Shown here: one piece after another, positions 7,101-15,046 of the stretch | Layout: each line of letters opens with the position of its first letter | Numbering within the stretch: the stretch's first letter is position 1 | DNA from: Pandoraea oxalativorans | GTDB taxonomy: Bacteria > Pseudomonadota > Gammaproteobacteria > Burkholderiales > Burkholderiaceae | DNA length: 64,000 bases | Reading direction: 5' to 3' | Assembly (NCBI RefSeq): GCF_000972785.3 | Contig: NZ_CP011253.3 | Location: 4,216,001 to 4,280,000, forward strand | The notes under the pieces: generated by a model | What the model was told of the DNA's origin: nothing | The model's database searches: none | Seen by the model: the letters and a program-made list of their open reading frames with translations, nothing else | Program-made: the position numbers and the translations under genes

Positions 7101-9526
7101 GAGAATCCCGCATTCGGTTTGTAGGTCAACGATGTGCCCACAGCCGTGGCCGTGCCATTGGTCGCTTGCAGGCTGACCCCGACCGACGTGACACCGTTAG
7201 AGAGGTCGACATTGACTGGCGTCGCAGCGCTGTTGAACGCGACGGTCATCGACACAGGCGCCGCCGTGGGTTTTGCGACATAGGTATATCGATCCGCCGC
7301 GCCCGTGGCACTGCTCCCGCCTGCCGACGTGACAATGACGTCCACGGTCCCCGCCGTGCCGGCAGGCACCGTCGCGGTCATCGACGTTGCCGTGCCAAGC
7401 GTAAACCCGGCGCTGGTGCTGCCAAACTTGACACCGGTCACCGCGTTGAGGCCCGTTCCGCTGATGGTCACCTGTCCGCCCCCGCTGTCCGGGCCAATGT
7501 TGGGGGTCACACCGGTGATCGTCGGCGCAGAGACATAGGTGAACTTGTCGACCCCACTCACGGCACTGGTCCCTCCCGCTGTCGTTACGCGCACATCCTG
7601 AATACCGGTGCCCGCAGGCGATGTCGCGGTGATCGACGTGTCGCCGCTAACCGTATAGCCCGTCGCGTTGCTCCCGCCAAAGGTCACGACGGTCGCACCG
7701 GTGAAGCCCGTACCGACAATCGTGACCAATGTGCCGCCTGCACCGGGTCCCGTCGCAGGCGCGATGGCCGTGACGTTCGGCGGGATGACGTACGTGAATC
7801 GGTCGGCGCCAGAGATTGCGCTGGTACCGCCCGGCGTCTGCACCCGGATATCCACCGTCCCTGCGCCGCTGGGCGACGTTGCGGTGATCGACGTACCACT
7901 GTTGACCGTGTACGTTGCGGCATTCGTTCCACCGAACGTCACCTGTGTCGCGCCGCTCAGGTTTGTGCCCGTGATGGTGACTGACGTGCCGCCTGCCGTT
8001 GGCCCGGATTGAGGCGCTACGCTCGTCACCGTGGGCGCCGAAGCGTACGTGAAACTCGTGGGCAGCGTCACACTGCCGCCTGCGGTCGTCACGACCACGT
8101 CGACGAGACCTGCGGCATGCGCGGGGGTCGTCACCGTTATCGAGGTCGGGCTGTTGAACGTCAGGCCGGTCGCGGAGGTACCGTCGAAGGTCACCGACGC
8201 GCCGGCGGTAAAACCTGATCCCGTGATCGTCACGGAAGTGCCGCCCGGGGCCGCGCCGGATGCGGGCGAAATTCCGCTGATTGTCGGCGCGGCGACATAG
8301 GTGTACCGATCGCTTGCCGACGTTGTGCTCGTACCCGCTGCGGTCGTGACGGTGACATCCACCGCGCCGGCAGTCCCGCCGGGGATGGTCGCAGTGAGCG
8401 ACGTGCTGCTGGTGACGTTGACGCCAGTCGCTGGCGTGCCGCCGAAACTCACGGCGGTCGCACCGGCGACGAAGTTCGTGCCGTTGATCGTGATGAGGCC
8501 GCCGCCAGCCGAAGGCCCTTGATTGGGCGTCACACTCGTTACTGTCGGGATGTTGGCGTAAGTGAACTGGTCCGCTGCGCTGGTTGCGCTCGTCCCACCG
8601 ACAGCCGCGACCCTGACGTGAACGGTGCCGCTGCCTGCAGGCGCAACTGCCGTGATGGACGTTGCACTGTTGACTGTGATCGACTGTGCCGACGTGCCAC
8701 CGAACAGCACGTCCGTCACAAACGTGAAATCCGTACCGGAAATCGTGACGCTGGTCCCCCCGCCAGTTTCGCCCTGGCTCGGCGTCACGCCCGTGACCGT
8801 CGGCGGGTCGACGAACGTGAACGTAGCCGGTGTCGGCGCCGTTCCACCGGAGGTCGACAGGCTGACGTTGACAAGGCCGGCGGCATGACTCGGTGTTTTG
8901 ACCGTCATGATCGTCGGACTAACGACTGTCACATCCGTGCCCGCATCCCCCCCGAACGTCACCGCTGGGGGACCGCTCGTCACAAAGTTCGTGCCCGAGA
9001 TCGTCACCGACGTGCCACCGGCCGTCGAACCTTTCGTTGTGCCCAAGGACGTTGCCAGCGACGTGATCGTTGGCACACCTCGTTCGCGATTGACCGTCAG
9101 TACACGCGGATTTCCATAGGTCCCGTTGCCGTTGTCCAGAAACAAGGTGAATGTCCAGGACGTTTGCGTCGAATTCGCGCCTGGCGTGAATCTGTAGATA
9201 TCCTGAGTCTGGTCGTTGACGTCGATACTCAGCCTCGATTGATCCGACAGGACAATATCCGCAGTACTGCCGTTCGCCGCCGTATAGACACCACTGGTGC
9301 CCGAGCCCAGGTTCGGGTCGCAGGCCGCCAGTGCGGCATTGCTGGTGGTGCTTTCCGTGTAGGGCGCAGTCCCGGCCGGAATATTCCAGGTGCAGTCGGC
9401 CATGGCCGAAGACGCGCACAAGAGCGCGAACACCGTGAATAGACACTTCAGGTGGAATAACCAATCCACCAAAAGACCGACGCGAACGCCGGAAGCGACG
9501 TGGCGAGAACGAACGCTGAGCAACAT
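4106..9526 (-). CDS. giant autotransporter adhesin with IPT/TIG and He_PIG repeats
   Basis: 1806 residues. A Sec signal peptide with hydrophobic core LFTVFALLCASSAMA ends near residue 43. Seven IPT/TIG Ig-like repeats follow from about residue 150, each opening with a variant of PTVTSVTPNQGPSAGGTSV and carrying VTFGG and TATSP-type strands. Then come one tandem-type Ig domain, four He_PIG domains with the recurring GTLSGTPT motif, and two further Ig-like domains. A linker (ARRFATTQIGNYNQRLEMLHG) leads to a C-terminal beta-barrel of about 280 residues ending in phenylalanine, as autotransporter barrels do. It would be secreted by the type V pathway and displayed as a long stalk, probably an adhesin. 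ATG 9526 has a GGGGA ribosome site. Near-repeat DNA makes it recombination-prone. Confidence 0.9.
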   Translation of the reverse strand: MLLSVRSRHVASGVRVGLLVDWLFHLKCLFTVFALLCASSAMADCTWNIPAGTAPYTESTTSNAALAACDPNLGSGTSGVYTAANGSTADIVLSDQSRLSIDVNDQTQDIYRFTPGANSTQTSWTFTLFLDNGNGTYGNPRVLTVNRERGVPTITSLATSLGTTKGSTAGGTSVTISGTNFVTSGPPAVTFGGDAGTDVTVVSPTIMTVKTPSHAAGLVNVSLSTSGGTAPTPATFTFVDPPTVTGVTPSQGETGGGTSVTISGTDFTFVTDVLFGGTSAQSITVNSATSITAVAPAGSGTVHVRVAAVGGTSATSAADQFTYANIPTVTSVTPNQGPSAGGGLITINGTNFVAGATAVSFGGTPATGVNVTSSTSLTATIPGGTAGAVDVTVTTAAGTSTTSASDRYTYVAAPTISGISPASGAAPGGTSVTITGSGFTAGASVTFDGTSATGLTFNSPTSITVTTPAHAAGLVDVVVTTAGGSVTLPTSFTYASAPTVTSVAPQSGPTAGGTSVTITGTNLSGATQVTFGGTNAATYTVNSGTSITATSPSGAGTVDIRVQTPGGTSAISGADRFTYVIPPNVTAIAPATGPGAGGTLVTIVGTGFTGATVVTFGGSNATGYTVSGDTSITATSPAGTGIQDVRVTTAGGTSAVSGVDKFTYVSAPTITGVTPNIGPDSGGGQVTISGTGLNAVTGVKFGSTSAGFTLGTATSMTATVPAGTAGTVDVIVTSAGGSSATGAADRYTYVAKPTAAPVSMTVAFNSAATPVNVDLSNGVTSVGVSLQATNGTATAVGTSLTYKPNAGFSGTDSFSYTLTNLAGASLPGVVSVTVSPSTFAYAPSSPPAGAVGVFYTSDSLKSASGGTAPYTYAPVGTLPPGLTLDPSGTLSGTPTTVGAYSFKVQVTDNLTAGGPYSITSGTIAMSVTPPTITFNLSSLPDGVAGAAYAQTIQASGGVGPYTYTLMTGSLPAGINWNPATGVISGTPTQTNTGASFIILATDSNHFSATLPLTLRIAAPVLDVTPTTLSAAILGQAYSQVVTGSGGNGPYTFVVTGLPNGLTFTSGTAGGTISGTPTAAGVFPISVKMTDSTSGTGAPFSKNKSISLTVNTSTMTLSPTSLPTPFAGQAYNQTVTAANGVAPYRYNVTTGTLPNGLSLDPATGILSGTPTTTGASTFTVTATDSSTGPGTPLTATQSYNFNITGQAASAPPVQTQTLSNAPVTFRATAKAVGGPFTRIAIATPPSSGTAVVNGEDIVYTPTPSTNGDVTFAYTLTNAVGTSAPIPVTVTVRAVPVTAAPQEASVAANGTADFDITTGATGGPFTGANVVSISPANAGTATIISTAAAPAAAGTAGAAVATGNKYTLRFVPAATFAGVAVLSYTISNANATSAPGTAKVTVAPRKDPTTDPDVTGLIGAQVEAARRFATTQIGNYNQRLEMLHGKGRAPSSNGLNVVLPSADRGNSRDPARCQDVVGITDRDACLRGEVSPTAMNKARSLDVRDKSDKNAGTSGVATGDGPNLPGEGENGDQRFAYWTAGTVDFGFANTAAQRSGFKFTTGGVTMGADYRFSDQFSLGAGVGYGHDSTDIGSSGTRSTGDSYSGALYASYRPIPVLFVDAVAGFGTLSFDSRRWVVDANDFAQGKRNGQQFFGSLSAGYEYRTDDWLFSPYGRLTASRSTLDQYSETGAGLNALTYFKQNVNTLSGTLGVRAGFAKATRIGTFSPYIRVELQHDFNGQSLAGLAYADIASSGPVYFVPGSPYGSDRVQVGAGTKLRTGALIFGLDYSVTTGMGGLQQGFRLTFTAPF

Positions 9527-9945
9527 GTTTTCCCCGAACCCCCGACGAAAGGCGCTCGGGAATTACATTGTTATTTTTACCAGTCGCACAGGCACGTCAG
9601 GGAGAAACAGCGGTGATCCCCTATCACACAAACAGGCACAGCTTTATTAATGCTTTTTGGCGCCAATCAATGCCCCGCGAATGCGTTCGCAAGCGTAAAA
9701 AACATGAAAATCGCTGTCAAGACACGATGACGAGATTCAAACACGAAGGCATTCAAATCAAGGGTTTTTACCTACCAATTCCCTCAACAATTTCCATCCT
9801 GCGAGAATGTTAAAACGCTCGTTTTAAATCAAAACACCAAAATTCCAAACAAGAAAAACGCGTTAAATCCACACGTTCGGATAGCAGAATTTTCGCGAAC
9901 GAATAAATCAAAATCGTGGCACTGCCACATAACGAGGAAGAGCCA
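9527..9945. other. AT-rich divergent intergenic region
   Basis: About 420 bp of clearly lower GC than its surroundings separate the autotransporter from the divergent tail-collar genes. No credible gene is present. It holds an 18-bp palindrome (see 9810-9827) and several A/T tracts. Promoters for both directions must lie here, but I cannot assign convincing -35/-10 pairs. Confidence 0.6.
9810..9827. promoter_or_regulatory. 18-bp palindrome upstream of the tail-collar genes
   Basis: TTAAAACG-CT-CGTTTTAA is a perfect dyad about 120 bp upstream of the first tail-collar start codon. Its symmetry and AT-rich arms fit an operator; the regulator is unknown. Confidence 0.4.
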
Positions 9946-10491
9946 GTGGAAGCTTATATCGGGGAAATACGCATGTTTGCGGGTGGCGCTATGCCACGAG
10001 ATTGGTTGCCTTGCGCGGGACAGATGTTGAACGTCAACCTCAACCCGGTGCTGTTCTCGCTACTCGGCGTTCAGTACGGTGGCGACGGCAGATCGACTTT
10101 CGCCCTGCCGGATCTGCGCGGCCGTACGCCCATGCACCGGTTGCCCGGCACGTATGAGCAGGGCGTGAGCGGCGGCACGGAGAAGGTCGTACTGACGACG
10201 CAGCAGGTGCCGGGTCACACGCACACGTTTCACGCCGCAACGGACAGTGGCACGCAGCCGACTGCAGGCCCTGACAAGAACCATCTGTTCGCGAAGAGTG
10301 TGGTTGCGACCGACGAAAAAACATCCGATGGCAATGCGCTGTACGGTCTGCCGACGGAACAGACGCTGGTTGCCGAATCGCCCGAGGCATGCGGCACGAC
10401 AGGCGACGGGCCGGGTCACAACAATATGCAGCCGTCTCTGGTCGTGAACTACATGATCTGCGTCAACGGCCTTTTCCCCCCACGTAATTAG
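9946..10491 (+). CDS. phage tail-collar domain protein (MdpB-like), copy 1
   Basis: 181 residues from GTG 9946. This start is chosen because GAGGAAG lies just upstream and the product (EAYIGEIRMFAGG...) then aligns with both downstream paralogues; GTG 9916 has no ribosome site. The tail-collar signature is clear: IGEIRMFAGGAMPRDWLPCAGQ, then LFSLLGVQYGGDG, FALPDLRGRTPMH and a C-terminal NNMQPSLVVNYMICVNGLFP. Such small proteins (microcystin-dependent protein family) commonly occur as tandem sets in Gram-negative genomes outside prophages. Function is unknown; assembly into an extracellular fibre-like or lectin-like structure has been suggested from the phage homology. Confidence 0.85.
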   Translation: MEAYIGEIRMFAGGAMPRDWLPCAGQMLNVNLNPVLFSLLGVQYGGDGRSTFALPDLRGRTPMHRLPGTYEQGVSGGTEKVVLTTQQVPGHTHTFHAATDSGTQPTAGPDKNHLFAKSVVATDEKTSDGNALYGLPTEQTLVAESPEACGTTGDGPGHNNMQPSLVVNYMICVNGLFPPRN

Positions 10492-10500
10492 GAGTTCGAC

Positions 10501-11034
10501 ATGACGCCTTACTATGGCGAAATCCGTATGTTCGCGGGTGACTTCGCGCCGCAGGGCTGGCTGCTGTGTGATGGCACCGTCCTCAACATCTCCGATTACG
10601 AAGTGCTGTTCGCGGTCATCGGCACGAGTTACGGCGGCAACGGCACGAGCACGTTCGCATTGCCCGATTTGCGTCATCAGGTGCCGATCGGTGTGGGCCA
10701 GGGCCTTGGTATGACGAATCGCGTGCTGGGGCAAAAGGTCGGCAGCGCGACGGTCACGCTCACGTCGGCCGACGTGCCGGGGCACTCGCACACCGTCAAT
10801 GCCACGACGACCGACGCGAGCGCGCCTGCACCGGCCGAGGGCATGATGCTGGCCAAGACCACGGCCAACTTCTACGACGCCGGCACGCGCAATCCGCCCA
10901 GTAAAGCGGGGTTGTCGCCCAAGGCCATCAAGCCTGCAGGCAATGCAGAGCCGACCGCACATGACAACATCATGCCGACCGCGACGGTGAATTACATCAT
11001 CGCCGTCAATGGCATCTATCCCTCGCAGGGCTGA
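10501..11034 (+). CDS. phage tail-collar domain protein (MdpB-like), copy 2
   Basis: 177 residues. It carries the same motifs as copy 1 in the same order: YYGEIRMFAGDFAPQGWLLCDG, LFAVIGTSYGGNG, FALPDLRHQVPIG, then VPGHSHTVNA and the ending NIMPTATVNYIIAVNGIYP. The start follows an AGGAG site 9 nt after the stop of copy 1, so the genes are co-transcribed. The middle region between the GHSH and NIMP motifs diverges between copies, as expected of a variable binding face. No transmembrane segment or signal peptide is visible. Confidence 0.85.
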   Translation: MTPYYGEIRMFAGDFAPQGWLLCDGTVLNISDYEVLFAVIGTSYGGNGTSTFALPDLRHQVPIGVGQGLGMTNRVLGQKVGSATVTLTSADVPGHSHTVNATTTDASAPAPAEGMMLAKTTANFYDAGTRNPPSKAGLSPKAIKPAGNAEPTAHDNIMPTATVNYIIAVNGIYPSQG

Positions 11035-11054
11035 CCGAAAACCGGGGCAAACAA

Positions 11055-11573
11055 ATGGATGAATACTACGTTGGCGAGATTCGCATCTACGCCTTCAATT
11101 ACGCGCCGGTCAACTGGCTTCCCTGCGACGGTTCACTCCTTCCGATCAGCCGTTTCACCGCGCTGTTCTCCGTGATTGGCAATCGATTCGGCGGGGACGG
11201 CAGAACCACGTTCGCGGTGCCCGATCTGCGGGGCTACGTGGCGCAGGGGATGAGCGCGCCTGCGGAGCTGGGAAACAAGGAAGGCAAAACGACGGTCACG
11301 CTGACGGATGAAAACATGCCGTTGCATACGCATACCGCCTACGCGAACAATGCGCGTCCGGGCAATGTGACCGGTGACGACAAGTTGCCCGCTCGCTTCA
11401 TCACGTCGGGTGCCAACGCGTTCGTCGAGGATTCGTCGCCAACGTTGGTGGCACTCGCGCCGCAGACGATAGGCACCGTTGGCGGTGGTCAGCCTCACAC
11501 CAATATGCAACCGTACCTGCCGATGAACTTCTGCATTGCAGTGCAGCCCGGGGAGTACCCGCCGCGCCCGTGA
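11055..11573 (+). CDS. phage tail-collar domain protein (MdpB-like), copy 3
   Basis: 172 residues. It follows the same plan: YYVGEIRIYAFNYAPVNWLPCDG, LFSVIGNRFGGDG, FAVPDLRGYVAQG, MPLHTHTAYA and NMQPYLPMNFCIAVQPG. It is 20 nt downstream of copy 2 and followed by an intrinsic terminator, making a three-gene operon. Apart from this trio the locus has no phage structural, lysis or integrase genes, so it is not a prophage remnant. Confidence 0.85.
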   Translation: MDEYYVGEIRIYAFNYAPVNWLPCDGSLLPISRFTALFSVIGNRFGGDGRTTFAVPDLRGYVAQGMSAPAELGNKEGKTTVTLTDENMPLHTHTAYANNARPGNVTGDDKLPARFITSGANAFVEDSSPTLVALAPQTIGTVGGGQPHTNMQPYLPMNFCIAVQPGEYPPRP

Positions 11574-11630
11574 GGGAGGAAAGTTGCCTTCGTCATGGAA
11601 CGGCCGCACGCCAGTATCTCCAAGGCGTTT

Positions 11631-11664
11631 AAAAGCCCGTCAGCGTTTGCGCGACGGGCTTTTT
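11631..11664 (+). terminator. intrinsic terminator of the tail-collar operon
   Basis: Stem AAAAGCCCGTC / GACGGGCTTTT with an 11-nt loop followed by a T-run. It also faces the convergent gene at 11718-12128. Confidence 0.85.
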
Positions 11665-11717
11665 TTCATGGGAGCGGGGATCACCATCACGCGAGGCGGA
11701 CGGCACGAATGGCGGAT

Positions 11718-12128
11718 TCAGTGCCCGCCACCCAACAAATCATGCGAATCGAGAATCGCATAAGCGATCTCGGGGCGCGCATCGAGGCAACGTCGGATGG
11801 CGGCGGGAATGTTGGAGCGGGTTTTCCGGCACAAGCCGGGTTGCGCGTCCAATTGAATGATGATGCCGCGCAGCGTTTTGACTTCGTTCGGGCTTGGCGT
11901 AATGCGCAATCGGATGCCGAGTTGGGCGTGCATCAATCCGATCATGCGATTCAGGTCGCCATAACTGGAAATCGCCTCGATTCGCGCGATCAGCCGTTTT
12001 TCCTCGGCTTGCGTCAGCATGAGAATGCGCCGGTCGCCTTGGGCATCCTGCAACAGCATTTCCCGCTCGCAGGTGCAGGCACCGGGCGGGCACTCCGTAC
12101 GAATGGGAATCTGAATCTCGGCGGCCAT
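11718..12128 (-). CDS. hypothetical protein with N-terminal cysteine cluster
   Basis: 136 residues, not recognised. The N-terminus has three closely spaced cysteines in TECPPGACTCERE, which could bind metal or form a disulphide. The middle is a predicted helix-rich stretch (LTQAEEKRLIARIEAISSYG). Two more cysteines lie near residues 101 and 114. There is no signal peptide or membrane segment. The ribosome site is weak, but codon usage looks like that of the neighbours and the antisense frame has no recognisable domain. It converges on the tail-collar operon. Hypothetical, with moderate confidence that it is expressed. Confidence 0.6.
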   Translation of the reverse strand: MAAEIQIPIRTECPPGACTCEREMLLQDAQGDRRILMLTQAEEKRLIARIEAISSYGDLNRMIGLMHAQLGIRLRITPSPNEVKTLRGIIIQLDAQPGLCRKTRSNIPAAIRRCLDARPEIAYAILDSHDLLGGGH

Positions 12129-12304
12129 GACGGGGACAGCGCGGTTAAGGGGGGGTACGACAGGGAATGGCGGGCGTGGCGCCCATTATCGGCCAAACCA
12201 GTATCGCCGGTGTGACGCCCGGGAGCCATTAGGGATTTCAATGCCCGTGTGCATTCCGCCCCCTATGCTTGAGCCAGCGCAAGGGGAATTCCGGCCGACA
12301 CCGT

Positions 12305-12310
12305 TATACT
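12305..12310 (+). promoter_or_regulatory. -10 box upstream of yjdM
   Basis: TATACT lies 43 nt before the yjdM start. No good -35 box is found at 16-18 bp, so the promoter may be weak or activator-dependent. Confidence 0.35.
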
Positions 12311-12353
12311 CTCGCGCTCGTATTGCCTTCGCATTCTTTCAGGGAAATATCAA

Positions 12354-12695
12354 ATGAGCGCTCTGTCCCCGTGCCCCAAATGCAACTCCGAATTCACGTA
12401 TGAAGACGGCGGAATGTGCATCTGCCCGGAATGCGGTCACGAATGGTCGGCGCAGGCCGAAGCTGCGGCAGAGCCGACCGAGCGCGTCTATCGCGACGCC
12501 ACCGGCGCGATTCTGCAAAACGGCGATACCGTCACGGTCATCAAGGACCTGAAGCTCAAAGGCGGCGGCGGCACGATCAAGATCGGCACCAAAGTGAAGA
12601 ACATCCGCCTGGTCGACGGCGATCACGACATCGATTGCAAGATCGACGGCTTCGGCGCAATGAGCCTGAAAACGGAGTTCGTGAAGAAGGTGTAA
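12354..12695 (+). CDS. yjdM: YjdM/PhnA family zinc-ribbon protein
   Basis: 113 residues, the usual length. It begins with a two-CxxC zinc ribbon ([22 protein letters not shown]) and continues into the conserved PhnA core: [40 protein letters not shown], and a short SH3-like tail. Despite the historical name the family is not a phosphonate hydrolase, and its cellular role remains undefined. The start ATG 12354 has an AGGGA site. A weak hairpin (GCCCGT / ACGGGC, 12707-12732) may terminate it. Confidence 0.92.
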   Translation: MSALSPCPKCNSEFTYEDGGMCICPECGHEWSAQAEAAAEPTERVYRDATGAILQNGDTVTVIKDLKLKGGGGTIKIGTKVKNIRLVDGDHDIDCKIDGFGAMSLKTEFVKKV

Positions 12696-12783
12696 ATAAA
12701 GAACTGCCCGTTGGCCATCCATTCCACGGGCTTCGGTTCTCTGTACAAACGGGCGGATCGAGCCACTCTAATGGGGAGCAGTA

Positions 12784-13065
12784 TTAGCCAACTTCATCAC
12801 CTCCCAAGTGAACTTTTCTCGCTCCCCAGGCCAGTAATCTGATCACCCCCTGGTAGGCAAGGATCGTCACGACGAGATCGGCAGTGAATAGCAACGAGAC
12901 ATACAGAAAATCCAAGTCACTGACACCCAGCCAATCCCCGATACTCGCGAGTATCCGCGAATGCTCGGCTGGCATTGGCAAGGGCGTGCTGATCTGGCTC
13001 GCCACATAGAAAAAGATGATGATGAAGATAAGCGTCTTAAGACTCTTGCGAACAAGCGTTTCCAT
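12784..13065 (-). CDS. probable immunity protein of the Tlde1 effector (small membrane protein)
   Basis: 93 residues from ATG 13065. Two hydrophobic segments are visible: LIFIIIFFYVASQI near the N-terminus and FLYVSLLFTADLVVTILAYQ in the second half, with a short exposed loop between. It overlaps the 3' end of the upstream effector gene by 29 bp, the tight coupling expected of an effector-immunity pair. Immunity proteins against periplasmic peptidoglycan enzymes are usually membrane-anchored or periplasmic, which fits. I do not recognise the family; the assignment rests on position and topology. Confidence 0.6.
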   Translation of the reverse strand: METLVRKSLKTLIFIIIFFYVASQISTPLPMPAEHSRILASIGDWLGVSDLDFLYVSLLFTADLVVTILAYQGVIRLLAWGARKVHLGGDEVG

Positions 13066-13564
13066 ATGTCGTGACGTCAATCCATCCGTACGTTGATAAA
13101 CCGGTGTCACGGAGATGGACGGTCGGTGTTTTCAGAATTGCGCGACGAAGCGCCGCATAATCGGCGCGGCTTTGCAGCGTGATGCAGCCGAGAGAGATGC
13201 CACGTCCGCCAGCAGGATGTAGTCTGAAGTTCCCCCGTTTGACACCTTCCGTCCAGGTGTAGTCGTCGATCATCCCGTCGTCGCGATACAACGCAAACCA
13301 CTCGGAGTAGTCTACGGGGCTTCGTGTAAAACCAAACCTAACTTCAACGGCGGTGTTCATAAGCAGTGTCCGAACGCCTCCTTTAGGTCGATCCACGATC
13401 CAGTATCTCCCTGCGGGGATCGGACCTTGATTGGGGCGAGCCGTACAGCCGCCTTGATTTCGATAACTTCCATCCCCTGAAAATGCCGGGAACGTGCCTA
13501 CACCCGAGATCACCAATGGAGATAGGTCTTGACCGCTAACAACGAATTTTCCTTGCAGTGGCAT
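13037..13564 (-). CDS. tlde1: Tlde1-like (DUF2778) L,D-transpeptidase-fold type VI effector
   Basis: 175 residues without a signal peptide. The L,D-transpeptidase-like motif is clear: FRLHPAGGRGISLGCITL gives His116 and the Cys127 nucleophile in an S-x-G-C context, the DUF2778/Tlde1 pattern. The N-terminal half has the typical PIPAGRYWIVDRP segment. Tlde1 family toxins are delivered to the periplasm by the type VI secretion system, where they cut or exchange the D-amino acid of peptidoglycan tetrapeptides. The start has a GAGGA site 46 nt after the hcp stop codon. Delivery presumably used the Hcp encoded immediately upstream, now interrupted. Both catalytic residues are intact. Confidence 0.82.
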   Translation of the reverse strand: MPLQGKFVVSGQDLSPLVISGVGTFPAFSGDGSYRNQGGCTARPNQGPIPAGRYWIVDRPKGGVRTLLMNTAVEVRFGFTRSPVDYSEWFALYRDDGMIDDYTWTEGVKRGNFRLHPAGGRGISLGCITLQSRADYAALRRAILKTPTVHLRDTGLSTYGWIDVTTYGNACSQES

Positions 13565-13610
13565 GGACGTCCTCAGAGGGCAACTGGGAGGTAACAGTCG
13601 TTCGTCGTGC

Positions 13611-13799
13611 TCACCGCTCGTTCCACGCGTCCGAGAATTCGATATTGCCGTCGATGTATTTCCACGTGATGCGCTCGTACATCAGCGAAACTGACTCCGA
13701 GTGATTGAGTTGGGACAGGCCCGCGAGTTTGGTATTTCCCATTCCCGGATTCACACCGGTGACTTTGACGCCTTCCATGCTCATCGTGAAATATGGTTC
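13611..13799 (-). pseudogene. hcp: hcp, 3' fragment
   Basis: Minus-strand frame encoding 61 residues from PYFTMSMEGVKV through NHSESVSLMYERITWKY to FSDAWNER, ending at TGA (13611-13613). This is the canonical C-terminus of Hcp, the type VI tube protein. It has no start codon of its own and abuts the IS3 end at 13800; bases 13797-13799 (TTC) are one copy of the target duplication. The other part is at 20851-21147. Joining the two and removing one TTC gives ...DAGAEE-PYFTM..., a continuous Hcp of 160 residues. Confidence 0.92.
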
Positions 13800-13838
13800 T
13801 GAACCGCCCCGGATTTTGTGGAGATACCGTCTTGCCCG

Positions 13839-14822
13839 TCAAGCGATTGCGACGTAGTTCGCCCGATAAGGCTGTCGTGTCTTCAGAACGCCGAAACACA
13901 GATGCACAAGCTTACGCATTGCAGCGCCGAGTATAGACATGGTGGATTTGCCACGCGCTGCCAAGCGTTCACACAATGCCTTGATGTGGGGGTTATAGCG
14001 TTTAGCGACGACGGCCGCCATGTAGAGAGTTGCCCGTACCTTGGGCGGCCCGGCCTTCGATAAACGTGAAGGGCCCTGGATCGACGATCCCGACTGCCTC
14101 TGCACCGGCACCAGGCCGAGATACGCCGCAAGTTGTTCTGCAGAATCGAAGTGGCGCGCGTGCATGATGGCAAGCAGCGTGCGGCCTACCTGAGGGCCAA
14201 CTGCCGGGATACTTTGCAGCAGCATCAAGTTTGCTTTAAGGCCCGGATGGGCAGCAATGTGATCATCGATCTCGCGTTGCAGGCTGGCTAAATGGCGCTC
14301 CAAAAACTCGATCGTCTCGAGAATCGAATGCAGGACTAGCGCCGTTGGAGCCGTGATTTCCGCTTTCTCATGCCGGTTGCGCTCACGCTGAAGATCTTGT
14401 GCAAGCGCTTCACGGCGCGCCATCAGTGCTTGAAGTATGCGAGCCTCGGGCGCTGGAGGACTCCAGCGCATTGGCTGTGCGTGCATCGCAAAGCGCGCTA
14501 ACACGTGGCTGTCTACCATGTCGTTCTTCGTGCGCACGCCCATTCCCGTCGCAAAAGCACGCACCTGCGCAGGATTAACGACAGACACGGAGAGCCCGGC
14601 ATCGTGCAGGCCACACGCGGCCATCTCGTGATAGACGCCGGTACCTTCGAGCGCGACATGTACGTGGCTCGGCTCGGTGTGTCTCTTGCCCAACCAGCCC
14701 AACAGATCGGTTAGGCCGGCGCGGCTATTGGCAACAACCTTCGTACTATGCTTGCCGTTTGTCATGTCCAGCAGGCAGCAATCCAGCTTGGCTTTGGCAA
14801 CATCAATACCGAGGTAGAACAT
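13839..14822 (-). CDS. IS110-family transposase
   Basis: 327 residues from ATG 14822, which has an AAGGA site; the longer frame upstream is unlikely. The N-terminal DEDD RuvC-like domain is present: GIDVAKAKLDCC, the Glu in ALEGTGVYHE and Asp residues in TKNDMVDSHVLA. The C-terminal Transposase_20 domain follows with SIPAVGPQVGRTLLA, AAYLGLVPVQRQSG and an S-K-A-G-P-P-K segment containing the conserved serine. The gene appears complete and could be active. Its stop lies within about 15 bp of the element end. Confidence 0.93.
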   Translation of the reverse strand: MFYLGIDVAKAKLDCCLLDMTNGKHSTKVVANSRAGLTDLLGWLGKRHTEPSHVHVALEGTGVYHEMAACGLHDAGLSVSVVNPAQVRAFATGMGVRTKNDMVDSHVLARFAMHAQPMRWSPPAPEARILQALMARREALAQDLQRERNRHEKAEITAPTALVLHSILETIEFLERHLASLQREIDDHIAAHPGLKANLMLLQSIPAVGPQVGRTLLAIMHARHFDSAEQLAAYLGLVPVQRQSGSSIQGPSRLSKAGPPKVRATLYMAAVVAKRYNPHIKALCERLAARGKSTMSILGAAMRKLVHLCFGVLKTRQPYRANYVAIA

Positions 14823-15046
14823 CAATTTGATCCTTAATCGAGGAATCAATACCAACTCACCCACTTGCCTTGTACATACAGGGTCCACGCCCTTGGCTAC
14901 CGTTCAGTGTCTGTGCTGGTGAGGGCGAGGCGAAGGGCATTATCTCCACAGCAAGGTCCAAGCCTTCAGGCTCCAAACATGCTCACTTCACCTCATGTGA
15001 CGGTAGCGGAAATTTTCAAGCTAGTTGTCGCCTCCACGAATAAATT

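Noticed and set aside
5627..7984. 785-residue open frame antisense to the autotransporter
   Set aside because: Arginine-rich composition without domains, produced by GC-rich codon bias opposite a well-supported gene.
9946..11573. Tail-collar genes as a prophage remnant
   Set aside because: No integrase, capsid, tail tube or lysis genes nearby, and this gene trio is common outside prophages.
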